Shown here piece after piece: positions 35,123-43,226 of a DNA stretch of 64,000 nt. Origin of the DNA: Halorubrum sp. DM2 (lineage in GTDB: Archaea > Halobacteriota > Halobacteria > Halobacteriales > Haloferacaceae); assembly GCF_901686465.1 (NCBI RefSeq), contig NZ_LR594487.1, positions 716,894 to 780,893 on the forward strand. The letters are read 5' to 3'. The stretch's first letter is position 1. The number at the start of each line of letters is the position of its first letter. Below the pieces are notes generated by a model that ran no database searches, had not been told where the DNA came from, and worked only from the letters and a program-made list of their open reading frames with translations. Both the position numbers and the translations under genes were made by a program.

Positions 35123-36133
35123 TTGGTCGCCCCCGACCTACCGCAGCGCGTGCAATCGGTCGTCGCCGACCTCTCGACGCTGCTCGCGGACGTGATCCCT
35201 CGGCTGGCCCGGATCACGGCGTTCATCGCGGGCGGGGTCTTCGCCGCTAACGTCGCCGTCGCGTTCGGGCTGGTCCGCTACGTCGCGGGGGTCGCCGGGT
35301 GGCTCACGCGGCCCGCGAACCTCCCGGACGAGGTCGGTACGGCGATCCTCACGACCGCGGCGTCGACGACCGCGGGCTACGCCACGCTCGCGGAGTACCG
35401 CGAGTCCGGCTTCCTCGACGACCGGGCGACGCTCGTCGCCGTGGTGATGAACACCTTCTTCGGGTTCGTCCAGCACGTGTTCACCTACTACGTCCCGGTG
35501 TTGATCCCGATCCTCGGGGTCACCACCGGTGCCGTCTACGTCGGCGCGCGGGCCGGCATCGCGCTGCTCATCACCGTCACCGGCGTCCTCGCGGGCGGAC
35601 TGCTCCTCTCGGAGTCGAACGTCGACCGGTCCGCGCTCGCCGACGTCGACGCGACCGGTCCCGACGCCGACGAGCGCGACGCCCGCGAGCGCGTCCGCGA
35701 CGCCGCGGGGAAGTCGTGGGGCACGCTCCGCCGGATCGTCCCGCGGCTCGCGGTCGTGTACACCCTCGTGATCTGGCTCGTCTCCACGTACGACGTGGCG
35801 GCGCTGACGAGCGTCGCGGAGCCGATAACCGGCGTGTTGGGGCTTCCGGGTGCCGCCGTCCCCGTCATCGCGGTGTTCACGCTCGACACGACCGCGGGGG
35901 CGGTAACGCTCGCGGGGACCGAGGCCGGGGTGTTCACCACGCGCACCGCGGTCGCGTCGCTGCTCATCGGGAGCATCCTCTCTTTTGCCGTCTCCACGTT
36001 CCGGCGGTCGATCCCGTTCCAGTACGGGATCTGGGGCGCGTCGTTCGGGACGAAGGTGATCGTCGTCAACACCGGACTGAAGCTCGTCTTCATCTCCGCG
36101 ACGGTCGCGCTGCTGCTCGCGCCGGTGTGGTGA
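35123..36133 (+). CDS. Nucleoside-recognition (Gate) domain membrane protein
   Basis: A 336-residue membrane protein of eight to nine spans. Two related halves are visible: GTAILTTAASTTAGYATLAE in the first and VIAVFTLDTTAGAVTLAGTE in the second, the paired Gate motifs. Such proteins resemble nucleoside or spore-maturation transporters; the substrate is unknown. The start is uncertain: TTG at 35123 or GTG at 35150 (VQSVVADLSTLLAD). The 18-bp repeats lie directly upstream. Confidence 0.78.
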   Translation: MVAPDLPQRVQSVVADLSTLLADVIPRLARITAFIAGGVFAANVAVAFGLVRYVAGVAGWLTRPANLPDEVGTAILTTAASTTAGYATLAEYRESGFLDDRATLVAVVMNTFFGFVQHVFTYYVPVLIPILGVTTGAVYVGARAGIALLITVTGVLAGGLLLSESNVDRSALADVDATGPDADERDARERVRDAAGKSWGTLRRIVPRLAVVYTLVIWLVSTYDVAALTSVAEPITGVLGLPGAAVPVIAVFTLDTTAGAVTLAGTEAGVFTTRTAVASLLIGSILSFAVSTFRRSIPFQYGIWGASFGTKVIVVNTGLKLVFISATVALLLAPVW

Positions 36134-36214
36134 GGGCGGGGTTCGGAGCAGCCGACCGCGGACCGCGACGCCCGGACCAGTAGGTTCAACACCGTCCCCG
36201 ACCGATCGGCGCGC

Positions 36215-36379
36215 ATGGCGCTCGAAAAGGACGTGGACTGTCCCGCGTGTAGCGAGACCCGTTCGTTCTACCGGACCGCGGCGATGACGCTCCACCTCGG
36301 TGAGAAGACGAAGTGGCGCTGTCCCGACTGCGGCTACGGCTACGTCGAGATCAACGGCATCGACACGCTCCCGGCCTGA
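36215..36379 (+). CDS. Small zinc-ribbon protein (DUF7838-like)
   Basis: A 54-residue protein with two CxxC knuckles: CPAC at 9-12 and CPDC at 36-39, a complete zinc ribbon. The middle has FYRTAAMTLHLGEKTKWR and the end YGYVEINGIDTLPA. ATG at 36215. Similar haloarchaeal zinc-ribbon proteins are conserved single genes of unknown role. A nucleic-acid or protein-binding function is likely but not proved. Confidence 0.78.
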   Translation: MALEKDVDCPACSETRSFYRTAAMTLHLGEKTKWRCPDCGYGYVEINGIDTLPA

Positions 36380-36577
36380 ATCGACGAGTCTCTTTTCCGA
36401 CCTCCCGTCCTGAACCGACAGGTACTACTCCCCTCTCTTGGCCTGAATCGACGGCGCTGACACGCTGGGAGTTCTTCGCACCGATCGTTCGGCCACGACC
36501 CAGACGAATTCTCATTTCCCCGAGACTGTCGTTGTATTTAATAAACATATCCCCGGAAGGTAGACGCGTGTTATCTA

Positions 36578-37144
36578 ATGACACGGGAAGATGGCCAGCG
36601 AAACTTCGCGCTGCGTCAGCTACCCACGACTGAAGTCGTAGGCTTGGATAGCCTCGCACCGCACGGCCAGCGCCAATTTAATTATCGGTGGGCCAAGTGC
36701 GCCCCCGATGTCGGGGCTGGCTGACGGACAGCCCGTCCCTGCCAACACATTTGGCTGTCAGGGACTACAATTACTTTTGAGGGTTCGAAGTATCAATCTG
36801 TTGTCTCGGTACCGCGTCAGCCTTCCTCCCACGACAGAAGTCGTGGGCTTCCGGCCTTGTACCGGTGTGATCAGGACGGCGGAGAAGAGAGCGTCTTCTC
36901 CGGGCAAGTGCCCCGGCAGGCCGCGCTGAAGGCCGCCCGACGGGTGGATCCGTCCAGCAGTCACGAGCGCGCGAAGGAGCAAACGACCGAAATCCGAATC
37001 CGAGAGAAAGGCACCGACAAGGTGTACATCTACGACGCGTGGACGTGGGAAGAAGACGCACCGGCGGACGCCCCGGACTGGATGCCCGAACAGATCACCG
37101 AGGCCAACGTCTCCAAGCAAGGAGTCCGTCACATGGACGGGTAA
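36578..37144 (+). pseudogene. Non-histone chromosomal protein MC1, split by a mobile element
   Basis: The 5' part 36578-36616 encodes MTREDGQRNFALR, and the 3' part from 36869 continues DQDGGEESVFSGQVPRQAAL ... REKGTDKVYIYDAWTWEE ... WMPEQITEANVSKQG, together an MC1 protein of about 105 residues, which bends and compacts DNA. The two parts join perfectly in frame when 36617-36868 is removed. As it stands, translation from the ATG runs into a stop at 36722 after 48 codons. A TTG at 36857 could restart the 3' part but would lose the first strands. TATA-like GTATTTAATAAAC at 36533-36545 is the original promoter. Confidence 0.88.
36617..36868 (-). mobile_element. IS200/IS605-derived non-autonomous element (252 bp)
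   Basis: Between the two halves of MC1. Terminal hairpins: left CCCACGACTGAAGTCGTAGG (36623-36642), right, on the minus strand, CCCACGAC-TTCT-GTCGTGGG (36828-36847), both of the IS605 subterminal type. The interior is AT-rich and lacks a transposase. The right part matches the scar at 9046-9144. No target duplication is seen, as expected for single-strand HUH transposition. The length, 252 bp, is a multiple of three. Confidence 0.8.
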
Positions 37145-37226
37145 CGTCGTCCACTGTACCGACTGCGCCCTATACAGCCAATTCAGCTATGAGAACTGTT
37201 ATACATCCACATTACGGATCGCCGCT

Positions 37227-37424
37227 GTGATCGAGTCGATTCCTCTCTTAGGTGGCCTCGGACTGACTGTCCCATCCCTGTGGATAGTCTTCCTCTTGGC
37301 GGCCATCTGGACGTACTTCGACGCTCAAAAGAACAGCGGCCATCCGGCTATTCTCTGGGCGCTCGTCGTCTTTATCGCGCCTATCTTGGGGATCATCCTG
37401 TACTTCGTCATCGGCCGAAACTAG
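37227..37424 (+). CDS. Small two-span membrane protein (PLDc_N-like)
   Basis: A 65-residue protein with two hydrophobic helices: LTVPSLWIVFLLAAIWTYFD and AILWALVVFIAPILGIILYF, joined by the basic turn AQKNSGHP. The pattern W-x-x-x-D-A-x-x-N with a second helix ending Y-F-x-x-G-R is that of phospholipase D nuclease N-terminal membrane domains, without the nuclease. The start is GTG at 37227, 80 bp downstream of the MC1 remnant. Function unknown. Confidence 0.65.
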   Translation: MIESIPLLGGLGLTVPSLWIVFLLAAIWTYFDAQKNSGHPAILWALVVFIAPILGIILYFVIGRN

Positions 37425-37522
37425 GAGGCCGTCGGTCGACCGCGCCGCAAGGCTCAGTACCCTCGCGGGCGAGCCGTGTCGCATGAACCGGACACGGCGG
37501 CGGTCCGCGGAGGCGAGACCGC

Positions 37523-38785
37523 GTGGTCGGTGAGGCGCGCGACCCCGAGGGCGACACCGGACCGCTCGACGGACTCACCGTGTTGGACCTCTCGCGCGTC
37601 CTCGTCGGCCCGTTCTGTACCATACAACTGGGCGATCTCGGCGCGGAGGTGATCAAGGTCGAACGCCCCGGCGACGGCGACCAGACCCGAACGTGGGTCC
37701 CGCCGGCGTTCAGCAGGCGCGACGGAGACGGGCGCGGCGAGGGCGAGGGAGCCGAAAGCGCCTACTACGTCAGCGTCAACCGCAACAAGCGGTCGGTCCA
37801 GCTGGATCTGACGACCGAGGCGGGCCGCGCGGTCGTGCGCGACATCGCGCGCGAGGCCGACGTGCTCGTCGAGAACTTCCGGGTCGGCAAGACCGCGGAG
37901 TGGGACCTCGACTACGGCGACCTCGTCGACGAGAACCCCGGCCTCGTCTACTGCGCCATCTCCGGGTTCGGCGAGTGGGGACCGGACCGCGACGAGCCGG
38001 CCTACGACATCACGATGCAGGCCCGCGGCGGCTTCATGTCCTTCACCGGCGTCGAGGGCGGCCCGCCGGTCCGGATCGGGGTCGCGCTCGCCGACGTCGG
38101 TGCCGGGATGTACGCGACGCAGGCGATCCTCGCAGCCCTCCTCGAACGCGAGCTCGGCGACGGCCGCGGGCAGAAGATCGACGTGAGCCTCCTCGACGGG
38201 CAAGCCGCCTGGACCAGCTACATGGCGACGAACTACTTCGCGGGCGGCGAGCCGCCCGGCCGGATGGGGAGCAAACACCCGAACATCGTCCCGTACCGGG
38301 CGTTCGAGACGGCGGACGACTACGTCGTCGTCGCCTGCTCGTCGGATCGGTTCTGGCCGCCGCTGTGCGAGGCGCTCAACCGCCCCGACCTGCTCGCCGA
38401 CGAGCGGTTCGAGACGAACGAGGGGCGCGTCCGCAACCGCGAGGTCCTCGACCGCGAACTGGAGGAGACGTTCGCGGCGCTGACGACTGCGGAGGCGGTC
38501 GCGGCGCTCGAAGCGCACGACGTGCCCGCGAGCCGCGTCCGCGACGTGAGCGAGGTGTTCGACGACCCGCAGATCGAGGCGCGCGGCATGCTCGCCGAGG
38601 CGGACCACCCGACCGCCGGGACCGTGACGTTCCCCGGTTCCCCGATGCACTTCTCGCGGACGCCGACGACCGTCCGCCGCCATCCGCCCGCGCTCGGGGA
38701 ACACACGGAGTCGGTGTTGCGCGAGTACGGCTACGGCGACGGCGACATAGACGAACTCCGAGAGCGCGGGGCGATTTCGGAATAG
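37523..38785 (+). CDS. CaiB/BaiF (class III) CoA-transferase
   Basis: A 420-residue enzyme. The N-terminus has GLTVLDLSRVLVGPFCTIQL and DLGAEVIKVERPGDGDQTR. The likely catalytic Asp is in PAYDITMQARGGFMSFTG. The C-terminal part includes HPNIVPYRAFETADDYVVVA. Haloarchaeal members include succinyl-CoA:mesaconate transferases of the methylaspartate cycle; the nearby isocitrate lyase means the true route (glyoxylate or methylaspartate) is not decided here. The GTG at 37523 gives the usual leader. Insert RRDGDGRGEGEGAE (about 68-81) is haloarchaeal. Confidence 0.88.
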   Translation: MVGEARDPEGDTGPLDGLTVLDLSRVLVGPFCTIQLGDLGAEVIKVERPGDGDQTRTWVPPAFSRRDGDGRGEGEGAESAYYVSVNRNKRSVQLDLTTEAGRAVVRDIAREADVLVENFRVGKTAEWDLDYGDLVDENPGLVYCAISGFGEWGPDRDEPAYDITMQARGGFMSFTGVEGGPPVRIGVALADVGAGMYATQAILAALLERELGDGRGQKIDVSLLDGQAAWTSYMATNYFAGGEPPGRMGSKHPNIVPYRAFETADDYVVVACSSDRFWPPLCEALNRPDLLADERFETNEGRVRNREVLDRELEETFAALTTAEAVAALEAHDVPASRVRDVSEVFDDPQIEARGMLAEADHPTAGTVTFPGSPMHFSRTPTTVRRHPPALGEHTESVLREYGYGDGDIDELRERGAISE

Positions 38786-38867
38786 CGGCACCGTTGAAAC
38801 TCTCAACGGCTGATGGTTTTCACATCGTATTCGCTCAGTGCGGCGAAGTAACCGACGAATCCCCAGT

Positions 38868-39178
38868 GCGGTGGCGCGTGCCTCCGAGCGGTCGCCTCTG
38901 GCGACCGCGAGGAGCACCGCGCGAGGGAGTCGGCTAGCCGGAGCGAAGCGGAGGCTAGCCGACGAGGCTGGGGAGGCGCGAGGCTGCGGTGCGGAGCGGT
39001 GCGGGGTGGGATTCGAAGGGGCAGCCGCGAGGACGCTCCTCGGCGTTCACGAGAGCGAAGCTCTCGTGAGCCAATCAGAACGCGAAGCGTTCTGATGACG
39101 ACGTAAGCACCGTAGCGAGCAACGCGAGCGAGGAGCGCAACGAGCCGCGGGAGTCCTCGCGGCTGGGGCTTCGGTGGT
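38868..39178 (-). repeat. Modular hairpin repeat, copy 3 (with extra hairpins)
   Basis: Box D 38868-38887, hairpin 2 38888-38908 (stem GCGGTCGCC), box C 38912-38932, hairpin 1 38932-38960 (outer stem GGCTAGCC), box B 38960-39023, inverted repeat AGCCGCGAGGA (39023-39033) with TCCTCGCGGCT (39154-39164), box A 39160-39178. Inside the inverted repeat, next to the core (39097-39153), lie two additional perfect hairpins: TCACGAGAGC (39047-39069) and ATCAGAACGC (39074-39096), each with a GAA loop and a 10-bp stem. Between convergent genes. 39179-39368 holds nothing else recognisable. Confidence 0.85.
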
Positions 39179-39368
39179 CGTGTCCTTGGTAAGCGCGTCG
39201 TCGTAGCGAGCTGCTGGGACTTCGGAGGTGTTCACCACGCTAGCAACGACTTTGTTCTCATCACCGACAGGACTCACGAAATACCTGTCTTATAAGCAAC
39301 TCTCATCAGCCGACTATTTCAGGCGAGAATGTATCTGAAAGATCAGAGTTCAACAGAGCCACAGTGCC

Positions 39369-39806
39369 CTATTTTTCCTCAAATGCTACTGAAGATCGGC
39401 TCGGGACATATCGACGTAACACATACGCAATAGTGGATGTTGTAATCCCTACTGGTACACCATACAGAATTGCTGTCCCCACACCGGTTAACAGTCCATA
39501 GTCCGGTTGGGGATGATTAAGCGAGACGACACCATACAGAGTATAGCCGATGATGGTGATGACGGCGGCAGCAATACTCACTAGTATTCCGTCATTTCGA
39601 TATGTATGTATCCCTGCGAGGATACTCGCTGATACTGTGGCTCCGAGTGGACTCATAAGTAAACTAGATGATGTTCCCACATCGAAATTCCCAGTAAGGT
39701 AGAGTTGGCCGAAGAATAAGCCCATAAGAATGACCGAGTACCCGAGATACCGAAGCGATCGTTTCAAAGACTTCCCTAGAAGAAGCGATTCTAACTGCGG
39801 TCTCAT
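39369..39806 (-). CDS. Four-span membrane protein of unknown function
   Basis: A 145-residue membrane protein: SLRYLGYSVILMGLFFGQLY, LMSPLGATVSASILAGIHTY, VSIAAAVITIIGYTLYGVV and GVGTAILYGVPVGITTSTIA, ending in a basic tail (RRYVPSRSS). Base composition is much less GC-rich than the surrounding genes, suggesting recent acquisition. ATG at 39804-39806. Family not recognised. Confidence 0.65.
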   Translation of the reverse strand: MRPQLESLLLGKSLKRSLRYLGYSVILMGLFFGQLYLTGNFDVGTSSSLLMSPLGATVSASILAGIHTYRNDGILVSIAAAVITIIGYTLYGVVSLNHPQPDYGLLTGVGTAILYGVPVGITTSTIAYVLRRYVPSRSSVAFEEK

Positions 39807-40026
39807 CTATGCTGGTCGGGTTACTGGTTAGATAAATTTTCTAGTTTCTTTATTCAGAGTAACGGGCGGAACGGTCCGTCGATACGCACCCTTCAACGAC
39901 CGGCCGTTCGGGCGAGAAAGCGTCTGAAGAACAGTGTTTCAACGGGGTCGACGTAGTGAGTGTGAGACGGTTCCGGCGAAAAGATCGATCGACGCGGGAG
40001 GCGGGTCGTGCCCCCGAGTCTCCGTC

Positions 40027-41070
40027 TCAGTCGTCGCCGCCCTCGGAGGCCGTGATCGGGTCGTTCTCCTCCTCGGTGAAGCCGGCCGACTCCTCCTGCC
40101 GCTTGCGCGCCTCGGGGTCGAACTCGGCCTCGATGTCCTGATACCGCGGGACGAAGGAGAGCTCGTGGTGGCTCTCCGTCTCGTGGCCGATGTAGCGCTC
40201 TTCGAGGTCGAACTGCGCCTGCTCGTCGTTCTCGGCAATGTTCGAGAGGTCCTCGTAGACGGCGTGCGCGCCCGAGTGAAGCCCGTACAGCGTGATGAAG
40301 ATGTACTGGTAGCCTAACTCGCCCAGCTCCTCGAAGGTGAGCGGGTCCTCCTCCGCGCCCCACTCGAACGACGAGGAGTAGTTGAAGGCGAGATCCAGGT
40401 CGGGGTGGGTCTCGTGGATCGTCTCGGCGTACTCGACCGCGTCCTCGCGGGACGGGTCGGGCATCTCCGGCCAGACGAGGTCGACGCCGGCGTCGGCGTA
40501 GATCCGCCCGCGTTCGAGGTGTTCCTCCCAGTCGCCGTTGGCGGAGCCGTACGCGTCGGTGCGGGCGATGATGACGGTGTCCTCGCTCTGCTTGGCGTCG
40601 ACGGCCGCCTCGAAGCGCGAGCGCGCCTCCTCGCGGGAGACGATCTGCTTGCCGGCGATGTGGCCGCAGCGCTTCGGCGAGGTCTGGTCCTCGATGTGGA
40701 CGGCGGCGACGCCGGCCTTCTCGTACTCGCGGACCGCGCGCCGGACGTTGTGGATCCCGCCGTAGCCGGTGTCGCAGTCGGCGATGACCGGGAGGTTCGT
40801 CGCCTCGACCATGCGCTTCGCGTTCTCGACCATCTCGGTCATCGTGACCATCTCCAGGTCGGGGAAGCCGAACTGGCCGAGGACGGTGGAGTAGCCGCTC
40901 ATGTAGGCCGCGTCGAGGCCCGCCATCTCCGCGAGGCGGGCGTCGAGCGCGTGGTAGATCCCGGGCGCGAACGTGTACTCCTGCTCGTCGAACAGCTCGC
41001 GGAGCTTTCGGCCGGCCGGGTTGTCGATATCTCTGTCGAAGACGTCGTCGTCGAGTTCGTTGGGATTCAT
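40027..41070 (-). CDS. aceA: Isocitrate lyase
   Basis: A 347-residue ICL/PEP-mutase superfamily enzyme: [79 protein letters not shown]. The catalytic loop KRCGH (133-137) marks isocitrate lyase. It splits isocitrate into glyoxylate and succinate for growth on acetate or other C2 compounds. The usual partner malate synthase is not next to it here. ATG at 41068-41070 lies 3 bp after a chain of overlapping small ORFs (41074-41680). Confidence 0.92.
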   Translation of the reverse strand: MNPNELDDDVFDRDIDNPAGRKLRELFDEQEYTFAPGIYHALDARLAEMAGLDAAYMSGYSTVLGQFGFPDLEMVTMTEMVENAKRMVEATNLPVIADCDTGYGGIHNVRRAVREYEKAGVAAVHIEDQTSPKRCGHIAGKQIVSREEARSRFEAAVDAKQSEDTVIIARTDAYGSANGDWEEHLERGRIYADAGVDLVWPEMPDPSREDAVEYAETIHETHPDLDLAFNYSSSFEWGAEEDPLTFEELGELGYQYIFITLYGLHSGAHAVYEDLSNIAENDEQAQFDLEERYIGHETESHHELSFVPRYQDIEAEFDPEARKRQEESAGFTEEENDPITASEGGDD

Positions 41071-41073
41071 CGG

Positions 41074-41163
41074 TTACTGTGTGGTGGCGTGGTCGCTGGG
41101 TCGGTTCGGCGTTCGGTCGCTGGGTCGGTTCGGCGTTCGGTCGCGGGCGGCGGCGGCGCTCAT
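41074..41163 (-). CDS. Leader ORF C upstream of isocitrate lyase
   Basis: A 29-residue ORF MSAAAARDRTPNRPSDRTPN ending RPSDHATTQ, made largely of a 24-bp duplication. Its ATG overlaps the stop of ORF B (ATGA), and its TAA is 3 bp before aceA. Whether it is a real peptide or only a translated leader is unknown. Confidence 0.35.
   Translation of the reverse strand: MSAAAARDRTPNRPSDRTPNRPSDHATTQ
41092..41139. repeat. Perfect 24-bp tandem duplication in the aceA leader
   Basis: Two identical 24-bp units, 41092-41115 and 41116-41139, beginning GTCGCTGGGTCGGTTCGGCG. On the minus strand they encode RTPNRPSD twice within leader ORF C, keeping the frame. Confidence 0.9.
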
Positions 41164-41327
41164 CGCGAGCCTCCGTCGGTCCGCGTCGCGGCGCGTCCCC
41201 CGTCGGACGGGGTCGCGGGCGCGAACGTCGTGGAATCGGGTCGGGGGCCGTCGCCGGTCCCGGCCATCGGAACCGGTCTGTGCGTCGAGCGGGTCGGACG
41301 CGTTCGGTCGCCGGCGTCGGCGCTCAT
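41160..41327 (-). CDS. Leader ORF B upstream of isocitrate lyase
   Basis: A 55-residue ORF starting MSADAGDRTRPTRSTHRPVP and ending ATRTDGGSR. Its ATG overlaps the stop of ORF A, and its stop overlaps the ATG of ORF C. The junction sequence before ORF B and before ORF C is nearly the same (TCGCGATGAGCGCCG preceded by an acidic-Gly codon run), so B and C appear to be products of a duplication. Low complexity, Pro/Thr/Arg-rich; no domain. Confidence 0.35.
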   Translation of the reverse strand: MSADAGDRTRPTRSTHRPVPMAGTGDGPRPDSTTFAPATPSDGGRAATRTDGGSR

Positions 41328-41680
41328 CGCGAACCCCCGTCCGTCTGCGTCCGCGAGGCGGGACGCAAGTCGGGGACGAGCGGCGCGTCGCGCTCGCCGT
41401 CGGTCGGCGGACGCGTGGGAGTAGTGGCTTCGGTCCGCGGCGCGTCGCGCTCGTCGGCGGTCTGCGGCGTCGAGTCCGGCGACCGGGGGCGCGCCCGGCG
41501 GGTCGGCATCGTCGGGACCAGCGGCGCACCCGCCGCTTCGGTGAGCGGAGTGCGGCCGGGGACGGTCCGCGGAGAAGTAGTCGGGTCAGTTCGGTCGGTC
41601 GACGTCGAGTCCGTCGAACGAGTCGTCGTGGTGTCTGTGCGTCGGGTCGTGTCGTCGGGCGTGTCGTTAGGTGTCGTCAT
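41324..41680 (-). CDS. Leader ORF A, Thr/Pro/Arg-rich
   Basis: A 118-residue ORF starting MTTPNDTPDDTTRRTDTTTT and ending ASRTQTDGGSR. Internal repetition: APLVPTMPTR and later APLVPDLRPASR; DERDAPRTEA and GERDAPLVPD. It contains no recognisable domain and looks intrinsically disordered. It starts about 100 nt downstream of a strongly AT-rich promoter region, so it should lie on the aceA mRNA. It may be a translated leader, a disordered protein, or neither. Confidence 0.4.
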   Translation of the reverse strand: MTTPNDTPDDTTRRTDTTTTRSTDSTSTDRTDPTTSPRTVPGRTPLTEAAGAPLVPTMPTRRARPRSPDSTPQTADERDAPRTEATTPTRPPTDGERDAPLVPDLRPASRTQTDGGSR

Positions 41681-41774
41681 CGGGTCGTGTGGGCGGTTGC
41701 GGCGGTCGTTCGGTGATCGGGTCTGTGCGTCGGGTCCCTGCGTGTCCGGATACGGATACTGCCATTGCGACCGG

Positions 41775-41850
41775 GAAGATTCGGAGGATGGTAATAAACA
41801 TAATGATTGATAATGATAATATTCGTTATGTTGTTTTATTCGATTAAATG
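41775..41850. promoter_or_regulatory. AT-rich divergent promoter region (aceA leader and thiL side)
   Basis: A run such as GGTAATAAACATAATGATTG (41789-41808) continuing ATAATGATAATATTCGTTAT, followed by TTGTTTTATTCGATTAAATG, contrasts with the GC-rich surroundings. TATA-like TAATAAAC and TTTTATTCG are present on both strands. It is the best candidate promoter for the leftward leader/aceA transcript. The gap to thiL at 41957 has its own weaker elements (GCTTATTGC at 41925). Confidence 0.45.
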
Positions 41851-41956
41851 TTCCATGACAACACGAGCCATGATAGCGGCGGATCGGGACAGATCCCTCG
41901 GGTGACGCCGGTCCGGGACCGATCGCTTATTGCTCCCACGCGCGGAGCGTGGAACA

Positions 41957-42883
41957 GTGAACGAGCGCGACGCCCTCCGGGCCCTCGCGGCCGACCTCCC
42001 GCACGCGGGCGACGACGCCGCCGTCGTCGACGGGACGGTCATCACGACGGACATGCTCCACGAGCGGACGGACTTCCCGCCGGGAACGACGCGGTACACC
42101 GCGGGCTGGCGCGCGGTCGGCGCGTCGCTGTCGGACGTCGCCGCGACGGGCGCGAGCGCGAGCGCGGCGGTCGCCGTCTACGCCGATGAGGCGTTCGACC
42201 GCGCGGAACTGGAGCGGTTCGTCGCCGGCGCGGTCGACGTCTGCCAGGCGGTCGACGCCGAGTACGTCGGCGGCGACCTCGACGAACACACCGAGTTCAC
42301 GACCGCGACCACCGCGATCGGAGCAGTCACCGGCGCGGGACCGGTCACCCGGGCCGGAGCCGAACCGGGCGACGCGCTCTGCGTCACCGGCGAGTGGGGG
42401 CGGTCGGCGGCCGCGCTGCGGCTGTTCGAACGTGGAAACGCAGGGGACGACGACGGGGCGGTCGAGCGCGCCAACGAGCTGTTCCGGTTCACGCCGCGCG
42501 TGGCCGACGGGCTGGCGCTTTCGGCGACCGCGACCGCGATGATGGACTCCTCCGACGGGCTCGCGCGGTCGTGTCACCAGTTGGTCGAGGCGAGCGGCGT
42601 CGGGATCGAACTGGACCGGGAGGCGGTTCCGGTTCATCCCGCGGTCGAGGAGGTGGCCGCCGGGGCAGACGAACGGTTCGAGATGGCGGCGCACTTCGGC
42701 GAGGACTTCGAGCTGTTGTGTGCGGTCCCGGAGTCCGAGGTGGCGGCGGTTGAGGAGGCATGTCCGGCCGGTCTGACGCGAATCGGGAGGGTGGTCGAGG
42801 CGGGTGGAGGGGAGGCGGGGCCGCGCGTAACGGGCGACGGCGAGCCGTTACCCGACCGCGGCTATACACACGGCGACGAGTAA
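41957..42883 (+). CDS. thiL: Thiamine-monophosphate kinase
   Basis: A 308-residue kinase that makes thiamine diphosphate from thiamine monophosphate with ATP. Characteristic segments: [80 protein letters not shown] and [12 protein letters not shown]. The start is GTG at 41957; a 6-bp stem hairpin (CCACGC/GCGTGG, 41936-41952) immediately precedes it. Length is typical of archaeal ThiL. Confidence 0.92.
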   Translation: MNERDALRALAADLPHAGDDAAVVDGTVITTDMLHERTDFPPGTTRYTAGWRAVGASLSDVAATGASASAAVAVYADEAFDRAELERFVAGAVDVCQAVDAEYVGGDLDEHTEFTTATTAIGAVTGAGPVTRAGAEPGDALCVTGEWGRSAAALRLFERGNAGDDDGAVERANELFRFTPRVADGLALSATATAMMDSSDGLARSCHQLVEASGVGIELDREAVPVHPAVEEVAAGADERFEMAAHFGEDFELLCAVPESEVAAVEEACPAGLTRIGRVVEAGGGEAGPRVTGDGEPLPDRGYTHGDE

Positions 42884-42967
42884 GCAGAGGGCGTCGCCCG
42901 GGTTTCCGGAGTCTCGCCCGCTCGGATGTGCGTGACGGACTTCATTGGGATCGACTTCGTGGGCAAG

Positions 42968-43226
42968 ACCGCCGAAGCCCCAGCCGCGAGGCGGGCAGAC
43001 GCTCGTTGCGCTCCTCGGCCGCTCGCATTGCTCGCTCCCTGCGGTGCTTACGTCGCCTCTGCCCGCCTCGCGACTGCCCCTTCGAGTCCCGCCCCACACC
43101 GCACAGCCTCACACCTCCCCAGCCTCGTCGCTGGCGGTTGTCGCTTCGCTCGACCGCCAGCGACTCCCTCGCGCGGCGCTGTCTCGCGGTCGCCACGGGC
43201 GACCGCTCGCAGGCGCGCGCCACCGC
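42968..43226 (+). repeat. Modular hairpin repeat, copy 4
   Basis: Box A 42968-42986, inverted repeat CGCGAGGCGGGCAGA (42985-42999) with its perfect complement at 43058-43072, core 43000-43057, box B 43075-43130, hairpin 1 43130-43161 (stem GCTGGCGGT), box C 43161-43182, hairpin 2 43186-43206 (stem GCGGTCGCC, loop ACG), box D 43207-43226. Upstream, TCATTGGGATCGACT (42942-42956) resembles TCATTGGGAGCGACT flanking copy 2, so the element may begin earlier. Between the convergent thiL and thiolase genes. Confidence 0.85.

Noticed and set aside
39001-39023. T-loop-like TTCGAATCCCAC in box B of the repeat, suggesting tRNA origin
   Set aside because: The 5' side of the would-be T stem (CCCCT) does not pair with the 3' side, and no D or anticodon arm is present. 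A tRNA-derived origin is not supported.
41074-41529. A single 151-residue protein upstream of aceA
   Set aside because: The frame is Arg-rich and without a plausible start. The overlapping chain of ATG-started ORFs explains the region better.
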